Shown piece by piece: positions 22,606 to 33,266 of a DNA stretch of 64,000 bases (the first letter of the stretch is position 1; every line of letters begins with the position of its first letter). This DNA comes from Agarophyton chilense (lineage: Eukaryota; Rhodophyta; Florideophyceae; Gracilariales; Gracilariaceae): contig JARGXX010000115.1 in NCBI GenBank assembly GCA_030374765.1, forward strand, positions 124,001 through 188,000, read 5' to 3'. The notes under the pieces were generated by a model that searched no databases, was not told the origin of the DNA, and saw only the letters and a program-made list of their open reading frames with translations. A program made the position numbers and the translations under genes.

Positions 22606-24063
22606 TCCGGCCCAACCACCAATCGGCGCGCCCACGCCGCCGTCGTCGTCGCCGGCGGAGGCAGTTCGGGGTCTAGTATAAATACCCCGTGCGCCATCCA
22701 TCTGCCAGGTCAAAATCTTCTCCGGGTGCACGGTTGGCCTCCTGTGCGCGTGGACTTCGGTTCCCGTTACCGGTTTAGCTCCTCCGGGGCGGTCCTTCGG
22801 GGCCGTCGGGGATTGACCTCCCCGTAGGCACAGGTGCATCGGGTCCACTTTTCAGATGCACTTGTGCGTCGGGCTCGTCCTGCTGTAAAATTATACCTTT
22901 TGCCACGCGTAGAACCTTGATAGTTGAAACTTCACTTAAAATCCCGAAATGCACAAATTGCCACCTGGCGCCGCGGGCCTTGCTGACAGTGCACATAACT
23001 GTCGGGGCTCCGCGCGCACAGCAGACCATCACTCTCATCATCCGCCAACGCATGCGCGCCGCGCTCAACCGCAACAGTCACAAACCCGGACCACGCACGC
23101 TATCATCACGCCACACTCTCGCAGAGCGGTTCGCATGTTGCAACCCCGGCGCCCTCATCCGTTCGCGCGCGCACTCCGAGCGGTTCGCAACGCTTGCAAC
23201 CCCGGTTCGCGCCTTGCAGCGCACGCGCCGTCGTCGCATCATCGTCAACCATCCCGTGCGCGCCGGCATTGCGTTCTCCTTGCCTGGCGCGTCGTCCATG
23301 CCATCAACGTTGGCCGAGAAGGCCTCGCATTCGCGCGCATGCAATCCTCGCCGGGATGGCCTCGCGTCGCATTCGCTTCCAAGTCGCGCGCTGTTGTTCC
23401 GTCGACAGTTGCGCGCGTGTCGCCTTCGCCGGACCACCTTCGTTAATGTCGGTGTGCCCCGCGCGGGCGATGCTACCCCCACGGTCGATGGAGCAACCGC
23501 GCGCTGCGCAAGACACCCCGCTCCTTCATCTCCAACGCGCTCGCTCGTGACGTTCATGTCTCACTCGACACGGGAGGGCGGCAACTCGGACGCACGAGGC
23601 GCCTCGGCGCATCTCACCGGCCACGCATCTTGCTCGTCATGATGTCAACCGCGCGCTCCGTCCTGTCATCTCGCGTGCGTGCGCTCATCGTTCATCTCCA
23701 ACCAACGTCAACTTCGAGTTACATAAGGCTTCAGCCATCAGCCTCAGCCTCGAGTATCCAAGGGTGACAGCGACCAGCGGTTCAGATCCAAAGCAGGTGT
23801 CGTACTCTGCGTCTCTCCCGGACGTACCCCCGTCGCCACATGGCGACGAGCGCGGTGCGGACAAAGCAGACGTAGTCCACTATACCTCTCCCGGATCTGT
23901 AACCTGGTTGTTGTCTTCTTCATCTTGATCAAGACCAAGACGAAGCTCCCAAGCGACAAGCACAAGTCCAAGCTCACCACCACGGCGTCGCGTATCCCTG
24001 GCGGGGCTTCTGGGCCGACGACATCTCATACGTCGGCCCAACCCTGCGAGCAAAGCTTGCTCG
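22606..24063. other. GC-rich non-coding 3' region of element E
   Basis: Between the pol stop and the 3' LTR. It is rich in GCGC/CGCG and contains short repeats built on GAGCGGTTCGCA…GCAACCCCGG (near 23125 and 23180). A plus-strand frame at 22917-23642 is open for 241 codons, but its Arg/Ala/Ser-rich product looks like a by-product of base composition. No counterpart of the antisense ORF of A/C/D was recognised. Confidence 0.6.
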
Positions 24064-27000
24064 TCACTGCAGCGGGGAGGCGTCACGTTCGCGATAGGCC
24101 TTCAGCCTGCGCACGTGCACACCATTCCTGGACCGCTTGTCCCTGGCATCCCGCACCCAGTAGCGGGGATGCTGGGTCTTCACAACCCAGAGCGGTCCCA
24201 TCCACTTGGGTGTCATGGCGGACAAGGTCTCGTACCTCGGCTTCAACATCATCACGGCCTGGTCGACACTGAACTGCTGCACGACCGGACGGTCTCCCCT
24301 CTCAACAATCCGCGAGGCCCGTGGGCCCTGAAGAGCAAGCAGCTGCACGTCTCTCGTTCCTGCTGACAAGGTCGGCTCGCCACTTGCATCAAGGCCAAGA
24401 GCCCTAGTTGCCCTTGCTTCCGGCTGGCTCCTGCCGTCGACACCGAACATGAGAAAGAACGGAGACCTGTTGTCCTTCCCCGACTTGCGCATGCGATAGG
24501 AGTTCAGCACAACCGACAGCTTCTCATCCCAATGTCCACCCTGCACCACAAGCATCCGGCACAAGGCGTGCTTCACGGTCTGTACCATCCTCTCCGCGCG
24601 GCCATTGGCCTGAGGCATGTACGTCGCGATCGGCTTCCACTGCGACCCCGCCTTCCTCAGTCCCTTCTTCCATCCGGCTGACTTAAACGCCGGACCGTTG
24701 TCGGACACCACGCACCTCGGTACCCCGAACACGTCGACGATCTCGCTTTCGAAGATGTGGAGCGCTGCCTCCGTCGTCTGGTCTCTGGTGGGCATTGCCA
24801 CCGGCCATCCGGTCAAGTGTTCGACTGCGACGCAGAAGTACTTGTTCCCACAGCACGTGCGCGGCAGTGGGCCTGCGAAGTCGATGGACCATGTGTCAAA
24901 CAACCCTGACACTGGTTGATTCATCGTGCTGCGGTACACGCTCACCGGTCCAGCCAGGTCCAGCCACTCGACAAGCACAGGACGCGACGAAGTCACCCAC
25001 ATGTCGACTCATCCCCGGCCACCAGAACCTCTGCTGGACGAAGTCCGTCGTTGACTTCTTCGCCCAGTGGCCGTGGTCGTCGTGCATGGCCTTGATGACA
25101 TCGGTCCGCTCATCCAGCCTGGGAACAACCTTCAGCCCGTTCTTCGTTTGCTTCAAGAGGATGTCTTGCACGGCGACGTACGACTTGGCCTGCCTGCGGA
25201 TACGGACTGGGACGGAGACTCCATTGAAGCTGATCAAGTATTGCCTCACAGCTTCAAGAGTCGGCTCGTATCCTCCCGTCGGTCCTTCTCCGAGAACCGC
25301 GCAGATCTCCGTCACGGCCTCCGTCTCGAAGAAGTCCTCGATCCTCGGCTCGGCTTCAACTTCAGCGTCATCGTCGTCATCATCCCCATATGCGTCGGCT
25401 CCATACTGCGGCCTCGAGAGGAAGTCAGCAACTGCGTTGGCGTTCCCAGCGACATGGCGAATCTCAAATTCATACTCCGCCATGAGGTTCAACCAGCGCG
25501 ACAACCTGCCGTGAACGTCCTTCTTCGTGAAGGCGTTCCGAAGCGCTTGGTGATCGCTATGGACAACGAAGGGCCCGTTGAGCAAGAAGTGTCTGAACTT
25601 CTTCAACGCGAACACGACTGCCAAGGCTTCTCTCTCGAAGGTACTGTACCGACGCTCCGTGTCGCTCAGCACTCGGCTGGCGTAGTGGATTGGATGCAGC
25701 TTGCCCTCTCCGTCCTTCTGCGACAGCACTGCACCAAGAGCATGAAGCGAAGCATCAGTGTGAACCTCGAAGACCTTCTCAAGGTCTGGGAAGCACAAAA
25801 CCGGGGGAGAGGTCATCACCTCCTTCAGCTTCTGGAACGACATCTCTGCGTCGTCGTTCCACTTGAAGGTCGCATTGGTCGCGGTCAACTCGTGCAAGGG
25901 GGCTGCGATCTTCGAGAAGTTCTTGATGAAGCGACGGTAGAAGGAGGCAAGGCCAAGGAAGGAGCTCAGCGCTTTGCGACTCTTTGGCGCCTGGGCTTCG
26001 ACAATCTGCTTCACCTTCTCTGGATCAGTGTGTACACCGTCTTCGTTGACGATGTGGCCGAGCACCTCCACGTTGGGCACAGCGAAGTAGCACTTGCTTA
26101 ACTTCAGCTTCAAGTTGTTATGGCGGAGCCTTTCGCATACCTCCGCCAAGTGGAGCATATGTGCGCGCATCGTCTTCGACTTGATGACTACGTCGTCGAA
26201 GTAGACCGACACGAAGGGCATGTCTTCGAACAGTTCGTTCGCCATCCTTTGGAACGTGGCCGGGGCATTCATCAGCCCAAATGGCATCACGACGAACTCG
26301 AACGAACCGTACTTGCACCTGAAGGCTGTCTTCTCTCGCATCTCTTCGGCCAACATCAACTGCCAGTACCCGGAGAACATGTCAAGCTTGCTGAAAACCT
26401 TACACCCGCCCATGTCTTCCAACAATTCCTCTATGTTTGGGACAGGGTAGCAGTCGGCTTTCATGACCTTGTTCAACGTGCGGAAGTTGATGCAGAAGCG
26501 TGGCTTGCCGTCTCTCTTGGTCGCGATGACCACCGGCGAAGCCCACGGGGACTTCGAATGTTGGATAATCCCCGCCTTCAGCATCCTGTCAATTTCATTC
26601 TTGACGATGTCGTTGTGTTTGGCTGGCAGCCTCCTCGTCGGACAATAGATCGGCTTGTCAGTCGAGAGCTCGAACGAGTGGCGATACGGAACCTTCGACT
26701 GCGTCAGCTCCTCCAAACTCCAGGCGACAATGGATCCTCCATTGAACAAAGCGCTCCGGACAGCGGTCTGATCCTGCTCGTCGAGATGGGATACGGCATT
26801 CTGCACAGCCTCTTCCTCGGTCTCAGCAAGCTGGCGGGTCTCGCCTGTCTCTTCATTGAGACACAGCACCAGACCGTCAGGTTCAGTGGCTGACGAATCA
26901 CTGTCATCGTCACCTTCCGCCCAGTCTATGTCGTCGTCAGAAGTGAACTCGTTGCTCAGGAAACCCAGCTCTTCGACGCCTTCACTCTCCATGGGCAGCT

Positions 27001-28708
27001 TCACTTCGTTCCCGCCATGGGTCAACGTCAAGGTGTCATGCTCGAAGTCCAGCTTCGTCCTCATCCGCCTCATCGATGGACGACCGATGATCATGTCGAA
27101 GGGCGACTTCTCAACGACGAGAAAGTCCAGCCGGGTCGAAACAACTCCGAACTTGATCGGGACTTCCTTCAGTTCACCGACGACGTTGGCCTCTTTCCCA
27201 TCTGCGAGCGTGACGCGGCGCCTGGTTTCTTTCACCGGAAGGTTCAGCTTTTCTTTCAGGCGATCAGACATGACGTTCGGCACGGCGCCAGAGTCAAACA
27301 ACACGCGGACACTAGATCTATAGACGCGGGCTTCGACGAGCTTCAGTCGCTTATCGTCCTCAACCTCCTCCGAGTCGGAGTGGTACGGCTCATAAGCTTC
27401 ATCAGCAGCTGCGACGACTCCCTTGACCATCTGGCGACCAAAGATCTTCTTGGCTTTTGCTCCCGCCTCACGGATATCACCGCGAAGGAGTTGTCCAATT
27501 GAGATCCCTGCGTTGGCCTGAGCGATCTTCGACACCACGTCGTACTCTTCCACGCGAGCGGTAAGAGTCTTTAGTACGGAGGCCTTCCCAGCCTTCCTGC
27601 GGGGTGCAGCCTTCTTCTTCTCCTTCCTTTTGGTCTGGTCGTCCCTGGGCAGCGTGAGATTCCTTATGCTCATGCGCTCCTGTCCTTGTCCATCCCTCAG
27701 ATCAACTTGCTTCGGAAGGGGCTCACCATCACGTCCGCGACGGATAGCGGCCACACGCCCCTCTTCTTCGGCCACTTCAACATCTGACTCAAACTCGGAC
27801 TTCTCGACGATCACTTGGACGTTTTGCGAAGGCTCAGCAGGGTTTCGACCCGCTCCGTTTCGGGGGGGTGCTCCGCGCTGCTTCGCCCAGCAGTCTGCCT
27901 CTTCGTGACCGTGTCTCCCGCAGTGAGTGCACATCAATGCGTCCCTGACCTTCTTGTAACAATCATGTTCATCATGACCGTCCTTGCCGCAGTATCTACA
28001 CTGCTTCTTATGATGATGAGGTACACCGCCAGTGCTCCCTCTCTTCACCATCAACGCCATCTCCGACATCTGCCGAGTGATGGCATCCAACTTGTGATCC
28101 GTTTCAGCTTTCTGAAGACGGGACACCTCTCCTCGCAACACCCGGTCAACTCCGAAGCGCACATCCTGCTTCGGATGAACCCTTGAAGAAGCACCATCGT
28201 CGAAGTCGAAGCGCTTCATCGACGCTGCGTACTCAGACAACACGAACTTCAACTGATCGAAGTCCTTCGGGTTGTTCATAACCACGAACTGCTTGAAGTT
28301 GACCTCGCGCACAGCAGCGCGCGTCAAGAACACGAACTTCTGCTCCGTCGTGAACCCGGCGTCGTCGTACGCCAGCTCGGTCTTCTCGATGAAGCTCGTC
28401 ATGTCTTCACCCTTACCAATGGCCATGTTGATCGCACGCTCCACGACAACCTGTGGCTCTAGCTTCCGACCAAACTCCTCACGAAGGCCCTTGGCGACAG
28501 TCTCGTAGTTGCCGGCCGCTTTCGTGAGCGTCCCTCCAGCCGTGAATTTGCGGTAGTAGAAGGAGAAGGCTCGCCCGCGCATGTAGCTGATTAGCGCCCG
28601 GGCCTTGGCCTCCCCCTCAAGATCCTTCTCTGCGACGTTCTCGAAGTAGAACAGGATGTGGTTGACGTCACTCCCAATCGCACCATCGAACACCATCTTC
28701 TCTGACAT
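24064..28708 (-). pseudogene. pol: gag-pol polyprotein of element E (one frameshift)
   Basis: One 1270-codon frame (28708-24896) encodes Gag capsid (about 1-190), two CCHC knuckles (residues 237-250 and 260-273), a basic/acidic linker, protease with FDSGAVPN (D472), RT with YFDDVV, RNase H (TDASLHALG; SDHQALRNAF) and the integrase zinc region (H..H..C). A single frameshift near 24940-25000 moves the rest of integrase to 25002-24064, which holds D in SIDFAGP, D in VVSDNGPAF and E in NGRAER plus a C-terminal MGPLWVVK segment. Catalytic residues are all present; only the frameshift argues against function. No chromodomain is seen. Gag and pol share a frame, unlike A, C and D. The ATG lies 58 bases from the LTR. 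Confidence 0.92.
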
Positions 28709-28744
28709 CGTAGCACCTAGAACAACAACAACACGAACAGAGTC

Positions 28745-28764
28745 GAACCTTGGATGCGGTACCA
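28745..28764 (-). promoter_or_regulatory. Primer binding site of element E
   Basis: Minus strand TGGTACCGCATCCAAGGTTC, two bases after the 5' LTR. It is complementary to a tRNA 3' end including CCA; the tRNA was not identified. It differs from the site shared by A and C. Confidence 0.7.
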
Positions 28765-28766
28765 GA

Positions 28767-28960
28767 TGTGAGGGCTAGAAATGTCGGAAAGGCGATGCTA
28801 CCTCATTTTCTTTAGGGCGGACCCCGAATGGGTCATTATTAGTGCACCGTGCGCAGCGCCAAGACCCGCGCACCTCGGAATCGAACCGGGTGACGCAGCG
28901 GTCGGCAGTGGCGACGACGGTGTAACCCTGAACACGCACGTGGCATATGTGGCCACGACA
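28767..28960 (-). repeat. 5' LTR of element E
   Basis: 194 bp, same termini and B-box-like motif as the other copy; followed directly by the right-hand GAAAC target duplication. Confidence 0.9.
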
Positions 28961-28965
28961 GAAAC

Positions 28966-29323
28966 TAGTCTTTATTTGACTGTGCGCCTGTTCGAAATCG
29001 AATTTTTTTTGAAAAATATTTCTTTTTCATACACAACTTTAAATTTTGTTAGAAGGCAACAACTGTTTTTGTGACTCAAAAAGCTTTTTAAAAAATTCTT
29101 ATATAGAAATTTGCATGCCTTTCAGTCAAACATATATACTATATTTTTTTGGTACTCAAGGTGTATTTTTTCACATAAAAGCAGTTTCGAGAAGCTCGTT
29201 TTTTCAGAAGATGCCGAGTCTTAACTGCTCTCACGGAAAAACACAAAAAATCCAGTAAAAATATTTAAAACTCAGCACAAAAATTTTAAAGTTTGGGCTC
29301 ATAAAAGGCCAGCGGTCGAATAG
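28966..29323. repeat. AT-rich unit 3
   Basis: Starts just after the E target duplication and ends GGCTCATAAAAGGCCA…GGTCGAATAG, a diverged version of the ends of units 1 and 2. The start is more diverged (CTTTATTTGACTGTGCGCCTG). No coding sequence supported. Confidence 0.45.
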
Positions 29324-30097
29324 CTAGACCCGAAACGGAAAAAGTTTCACGTTTTGATATAATTTAATGACTTGAAGCCAAAATGAACAGTGATTGTTTT
29401 TTTCAAAATAAAATGTTGGTTGAAGTCATTCGAAAGGGAATTCAGAGACATCAGAGTCTCTTTTGTCGGGATTCAGAACCTTTAGAATAGGGCTGGAACT
29501 CATTACTACTCTATAATTACTGCTCTGTGCTTTTAGGTTATTCTAATTGATGCCAGCAGCTTGAAAAGCAGCACACTAATCAATAATAATAAAACAACTA
29601 TACATATTTTCCCTAAAGCGGTATTATGGCTGTGACGCCAGCAACGATATAAGAAGTCCAGATACTGCTGCTACTTTGTATGCGAGGGTTCCAGCAATGC
29701 TGAAACACTGTAGGCGGTTCGAGATCCACAATATTCATACAGAGCACATTTTTGGCAGAATATGCTTTACTTGGGACCTTGGGTACCCGAAGGTGCTTCT
29801 CTGATTGATAGACCAAGCAGGTACGGAAGCATCCCCCGAATTCGTATTATGCCAAGCTGGTGTAACAAAGTAAAGCCCATGACCATTCAGATTGGTTTTA
29901 AGAAAGAAAATCTTTGAGGCTTGTTTGAATCTTTGTTCCTCGATTTTCTTGGTTCTTCTTCCATTGGACCATATCTTTGAAAAATGGAAACGAAGAGAGA
30001 TATCGAATTCGGGCGACGTCGAGAGCGTGCTTAAAAACAGTTGCTCTGAGTCCCCATCATTCACTGCTACGGCGCACTTGTTATCATAGTCATCACC
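29324..30097. other. Intergenic, upstream of the cysteine-rich gene
   Basis: No gene supported on either strand. No TATA box in the expected place before 30098; a TATAATT lies near 29512, too far to assign. It should contain the promoter of the gene at 30098. Confidence 0.4.
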
Positions 30098-32065
30098 ATG
30101 GCTCTTCTATTCTGCAGTATCATTTTCATTTTCAGTCTCCTTCTCGGACAATGCTTTACATCATTCAACCCTCCGATTCCACGCCCTTTGCAGCAGCTTA
30201 TCACATCTCCAGAATTCTGCTTCAAGGATACGGAATGTCCACTGGATCAGTTCTGCTTGGGTTTTGGAATTGATTTCCTTCACGGTGGCAGTTTAGATGA
30301 GCAAGGACCGGCAAAGTGTGTCCCGCGACTGTCAAAAGGTTCCTCTTGCTATGCTCCCAGGCAGTGTGAAGAGGGAACTTTTTGTGGGGTTCGAGACAAC
30401 CCAGCTGGGGATCGTCAGTGCTTACCCCTTCTAGAAGCAGGAGCTGAATGTTTGCCTTATAATGGAAGGAATCAGTGTCAGGGAGATCTGGTTTGTATCA
30501 GAGAACCTATCTGCCGTCCATTCAATTTCGGGTTTGCCGGTGACGTCTGCCAAGACAGCAGTGAGTGTCAACAAGGAAAAGGATTAGGATGTAACACCAT
30601 TTTTAAACAATGTACTGCGAAATCAAAAACAGGCGAGGCATGCTATCGATTTGTTGAAGGGGTGCACTGTGAGGGGTTTTGCGCCGAACATATAGACCCC
30701 CGAAAAAGAAACGCATTCGTGTGTCAGCGAGGACGGAAAGAGGGTGAAAACTGCACAGAAGATATACAGTGCCCGAACAACGAGCATTTCCCGAGCAGGT
30801 CTATCACAAAAGAGTTCAGATGCAACGTACAAACCGGGGGCGTTGGAACCTGCGTCCTTCAGACAGACCTCCTAAAGAAGCTAGGGCTGCATTGTGACCC
30901 GAAAAATGATAAGTGTGATGCTAGAAGAGGATTGAGATGCGCCCAAGTAAGTGATGAGCACTTGTGCATTCAGGACGGGAGCACGTCTCGTCCTTATTGT
31001 ACACCTAATTCTCCGCTAAGCACATGCCCTCCTGATGGAAAGGGCAATCCGCGCGAATGCCGCCGTCTGTTAAGCGCTTCGAATGTATTTGGCGGTATGT
31101 TCATGTGCAGACGTCGTCGACAAGTAGTGCCTCTTGGATGGGTATGTAGCGAAAACGAATTCAATGTATGCAAGGCTGGTACATTTTGCATGGTTGTTCC
31201 TGGAGTTCCGGAACCTACAACAAGGTACTTTACTCCAAGGTTTCGTACATGCATGAAGATCCTTCCGATCGGCTCTCGGTGCTTGGATCAGTTTCGTTTT
31301 GCTTGCGAGGCAGGATCATACTGTGTGAATGGGACCTGTCAGCAAACTGGAATAGCTCCAGACGTTGTAGTGTCCATATTCGACTGGAATGGAAACTGCA
31401 GTAAAGTATCATGCGCGCCAGGAACAAAGTGTGTGGTTAATGACGATGGACAATATGCTCGGTGTCGTCTTCTCACTAAGAAAATTGGGCTGTGGAGATC
31501 ATGTTCCAAATCGGGTCTGTTCCAACCGGTATGTAGGCGTTTGTATTCGTACCCCCCTCTATGATTCGATAGTGAGCTGACGTTTCGTATCCGTATGCGT
31601 ATGACACTATGACAGGAATGCAAGGAAGGCCTTCAATGCTCTCGAGACTATCGCGGAAAAGGGAGAAGGATATGTCGCCCCAAACGAGGATTTGGAGGCA
31701 TATGTGAAGAAAATGACTCCTGCGAAGGAAATCTCAAGTGTGACCCTTCGCACCGACAGTGGCCGTTCCACAGAAGATGTTTTAATGCTTCACTCTCTCT
31801 GCACGTTGGCGATGAATGCAATCCGAATGGCGGAGTAAACGATGGAAGGTGCGTGGCTGAAGATTACACGGGGTCCATGGATATATATTCTCCGTACGGA
31901 TCGAATGTGGTGCCTCTTGATTGCTTAGCCAAATACAGCTGGCACGCATGCCAGGTTCCCGTGGGTTTGTTCGAGAAATGCTCACCGGAAAAAAACATGG
32001 CTTGCAAAACGGACGACTTGGTTTGCAGTCCGTTCAATGTGTGTATACCCGCTTCTGAGATGTGA
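30098..32065 (+). CDS. Secreted cysteine-rich multidomain protein, two exons
   Basis: Exon 1 is 30098-31528 (477 codons), the intron 31529-31615 (87 bp, GTATGT…ACAG, phase 0) and exon 2 31616-32065 (149 codons plus TGA), giving 626 residues. The start has an excellent context (CACCATGG). Residues 1-22 form a signal peptide (MALLFCSIIFIFSLLLGQ). The rest is a string of disulfide-type modules with recurring G-x2-C…C…G-x-x-C spacing, reminiscent of Dickkopf-N/EGF-like cysteine-rich folds; no transmembrane segment or anchor was seen. Possible N-glycosylation sites include NCTE, NGTC and NCSK. Unspliced, the frame would end at 31564; splicing continues the cysteine pattern (ECKEGLQC). It is one of few host genes here. 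Role unknown; extracellular structural, binding or defence functions are possible. Confidence 0.85.
31529..31615 (+). other. Spliceosomal intron in the cysteine-rich gene
   Basis: 87 bases, donor GTATGT, acceptor ACAG, phase 0. In-frame stops inside it and uninterrupted cysteine-rich coding on both sides support removal. Confidence 0.8.
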
Positions 32066-32957
32066 AGAGGGCGCGGGACTGGGGAAGGTGAGACCCGAAG
32101 TTTGGCACACTTGGCGCAGAGGTTTCTTCGACGCCTTCTTTAGCGGTTGACAAACGACGGGGATGATGTACCCGTTCTGATGTTAAACCTGGTTAAGACG
32201 CGATCGGATGGCTACCATGAACCTATCGCACCAGTCATGAGCCAGGAAGCTGTAGCCTGTATGGTCAGAAAACAGCACCCAATAAGCTTTAGCTTCACTA
32301 CTAACTCAATAACTTCTATGGATTCAGTGCCAGAAAGGCATCGATCGATGACGAAAAGTGACACGTAAGCCACGTTCAGATTCGACATCAGGTGACGAGG
32401 TTGCAAGGCCGTGACTTCTCCGACGAGCAATGGACGGCAGCGTTGGTCGCGGGGGAACGTTAGCCAAGAGACACGTCTCCTCGAGTCAAATTGCGAGAAG
32501 CGTCGGCGGCTTCACAGACGTACCGATCCGTGTGCGTCTCCTTTAAACGGCCTTCTTTCTTATTCGTGAGTCTGTGTGCCTCTGTCACCTGGCAGCCCGC
32601 CTCCATTGCACCTCCTTTCTTGCCGGGAGAAAATGACACGATCAATTGCGTGCGCCACCGCATGCATCTCATCGGGAGGAGCACTGTATAATAAGGCACA
32701 CAGTGACAGAACACAGCTCTTGTCTTCGATATGACATCCAAATTGAGCATCGCCAGTTGTATAACTTTTGTCTTCCTTCTCGATTTAACCAATGAAAGCA
32801 GCCTCATTAATCTCATCATTAAAAAGTATCGAACACTCCGAGCCAACTCATCCTGCCACCATCGACGCCAGATTCTTCATCATGGCACCCCACACCGTTA
32901 CATATTCTTAATTTCGACGCTGCCGCCCCGCGAGCTCGCCACCACCATGCACCTCGC
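32066..32957. other. Intergenic between the two secreted-protein genes
   Basis: No convincing gene. A TATAATAA at 32687-32694 precedes an ATG at 32731 with a 111-codon frame whose start resembles a signal peptide (MTSKLSIASCITFVFLLDL); that frame overlaps the TATA box of the next gene and becomes basic and featureless, so it is not called. Confidence 0.4.
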
Positions 32958-32965
32958 TATAAAAG
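32958..32965 (+). promoter_or_regulatory. TATA box of the small secreted-protein gene
   Basis: TATAAAAG, 97 bases before the ATG at 33063. A start of transcription about 30 bases downstream would give a leader of about 70 bases. Confidence 0.6.
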
Positions 32966-33062
32966 CCGCCGCACAACGAAAGAGCCTCCCAAAAACCCCT
33001 AAGACTCCCCCCATCGCTGTTATCTTGTCGCTGGGAAAGTTTTGTGAGCAAACTGCACAACA

Positions 33063-33266
33063 ATGAAGCTTATCGCCTTGTTTCTCGTGTTGCTGATGGC
33101 GTCGGCCTGCGCCGCGCCTGTGACCCGCCAGGGCCTGTTCCCCGTGCCGATCCCGTTCACCATCCCGGGGGTGCCGGGCTCGGGTCCCGTTCCCGCAGAC
33201 GTGGCGTTTCCGGAGTTCTTGTCGTTTGTGGAGGCCGCTTTGAATGGAAGCTTCGTTCCTTCCTAG
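33063..33266 (+). CDS. Small secreted protein, 67 residues
   Basis: The first residues, MKLIALFLVLLMASACAAP, are a textbook signal peptide: basic n-region, leucine-rich core, and a small-residue cleavage site near A18. The predicted mature part (about 48 residues) is proline-rich, cysteine-free and ends in a hydrophobic/acidic helix-like stretch (EFLSFVEAAL). The ATG sits in CAACAATGA, a good eukaryotic context, downstream of a TATA box. No family is recognised. Base composition in the frame (GC-rich third positions) differs from the flanks, which supports coding. It could be the first exon of a longer gene; no obvious donor site was found before the stop. Confidence 0.6.
   Translation: MKLIALFLVLLMASACAAPVTRQGLFPVPIPFTIPGVPGSGPVPADVAFPEFLSFVEAALNGSFVPS

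Larger units (their letters stand above)
22416..28960 (-). mobile_element. Element E: Ty3/gypsy LTR retrotransposon, target duplication GAAAC
   Basis: Short LTRs at 22416-22605 (3' LTR) and 28767-28960 (5' LTR) start TGTGAGGG and end CACGACA. GAAAC flanks both ends (22411-22415 and 28961-28965). Between them lie a primer binding site, a single-frame gag-pol, and a 1.46-kb non-coding 3' region. The LTRs differ by about five substitutions and one 4-base indel by eye. Coding damage is limited to one frameshift, so this is a fairly recent insertion, placed at the junction of two AT-rich units. Confidence 0.95.

Noticed and set aside
22917..23642. 241-codon plus-strand gene
   Set aside because: Low-complexity Arg/Ala/Ser-rich product in GC-rich DNA, several overlapping frames equally open; no motif.
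25067..26101. 344-codon plus-strand ORF
   Set aside because: Shadow of element E gag-pol on the other strand; no conserved features of its own.
32731..33066. 111-codon secreted protein behind TATAATAA
   Set aside because: Signal-like start, but the rest is featureless and the frame overlaps the promoter of the gene at 33063.
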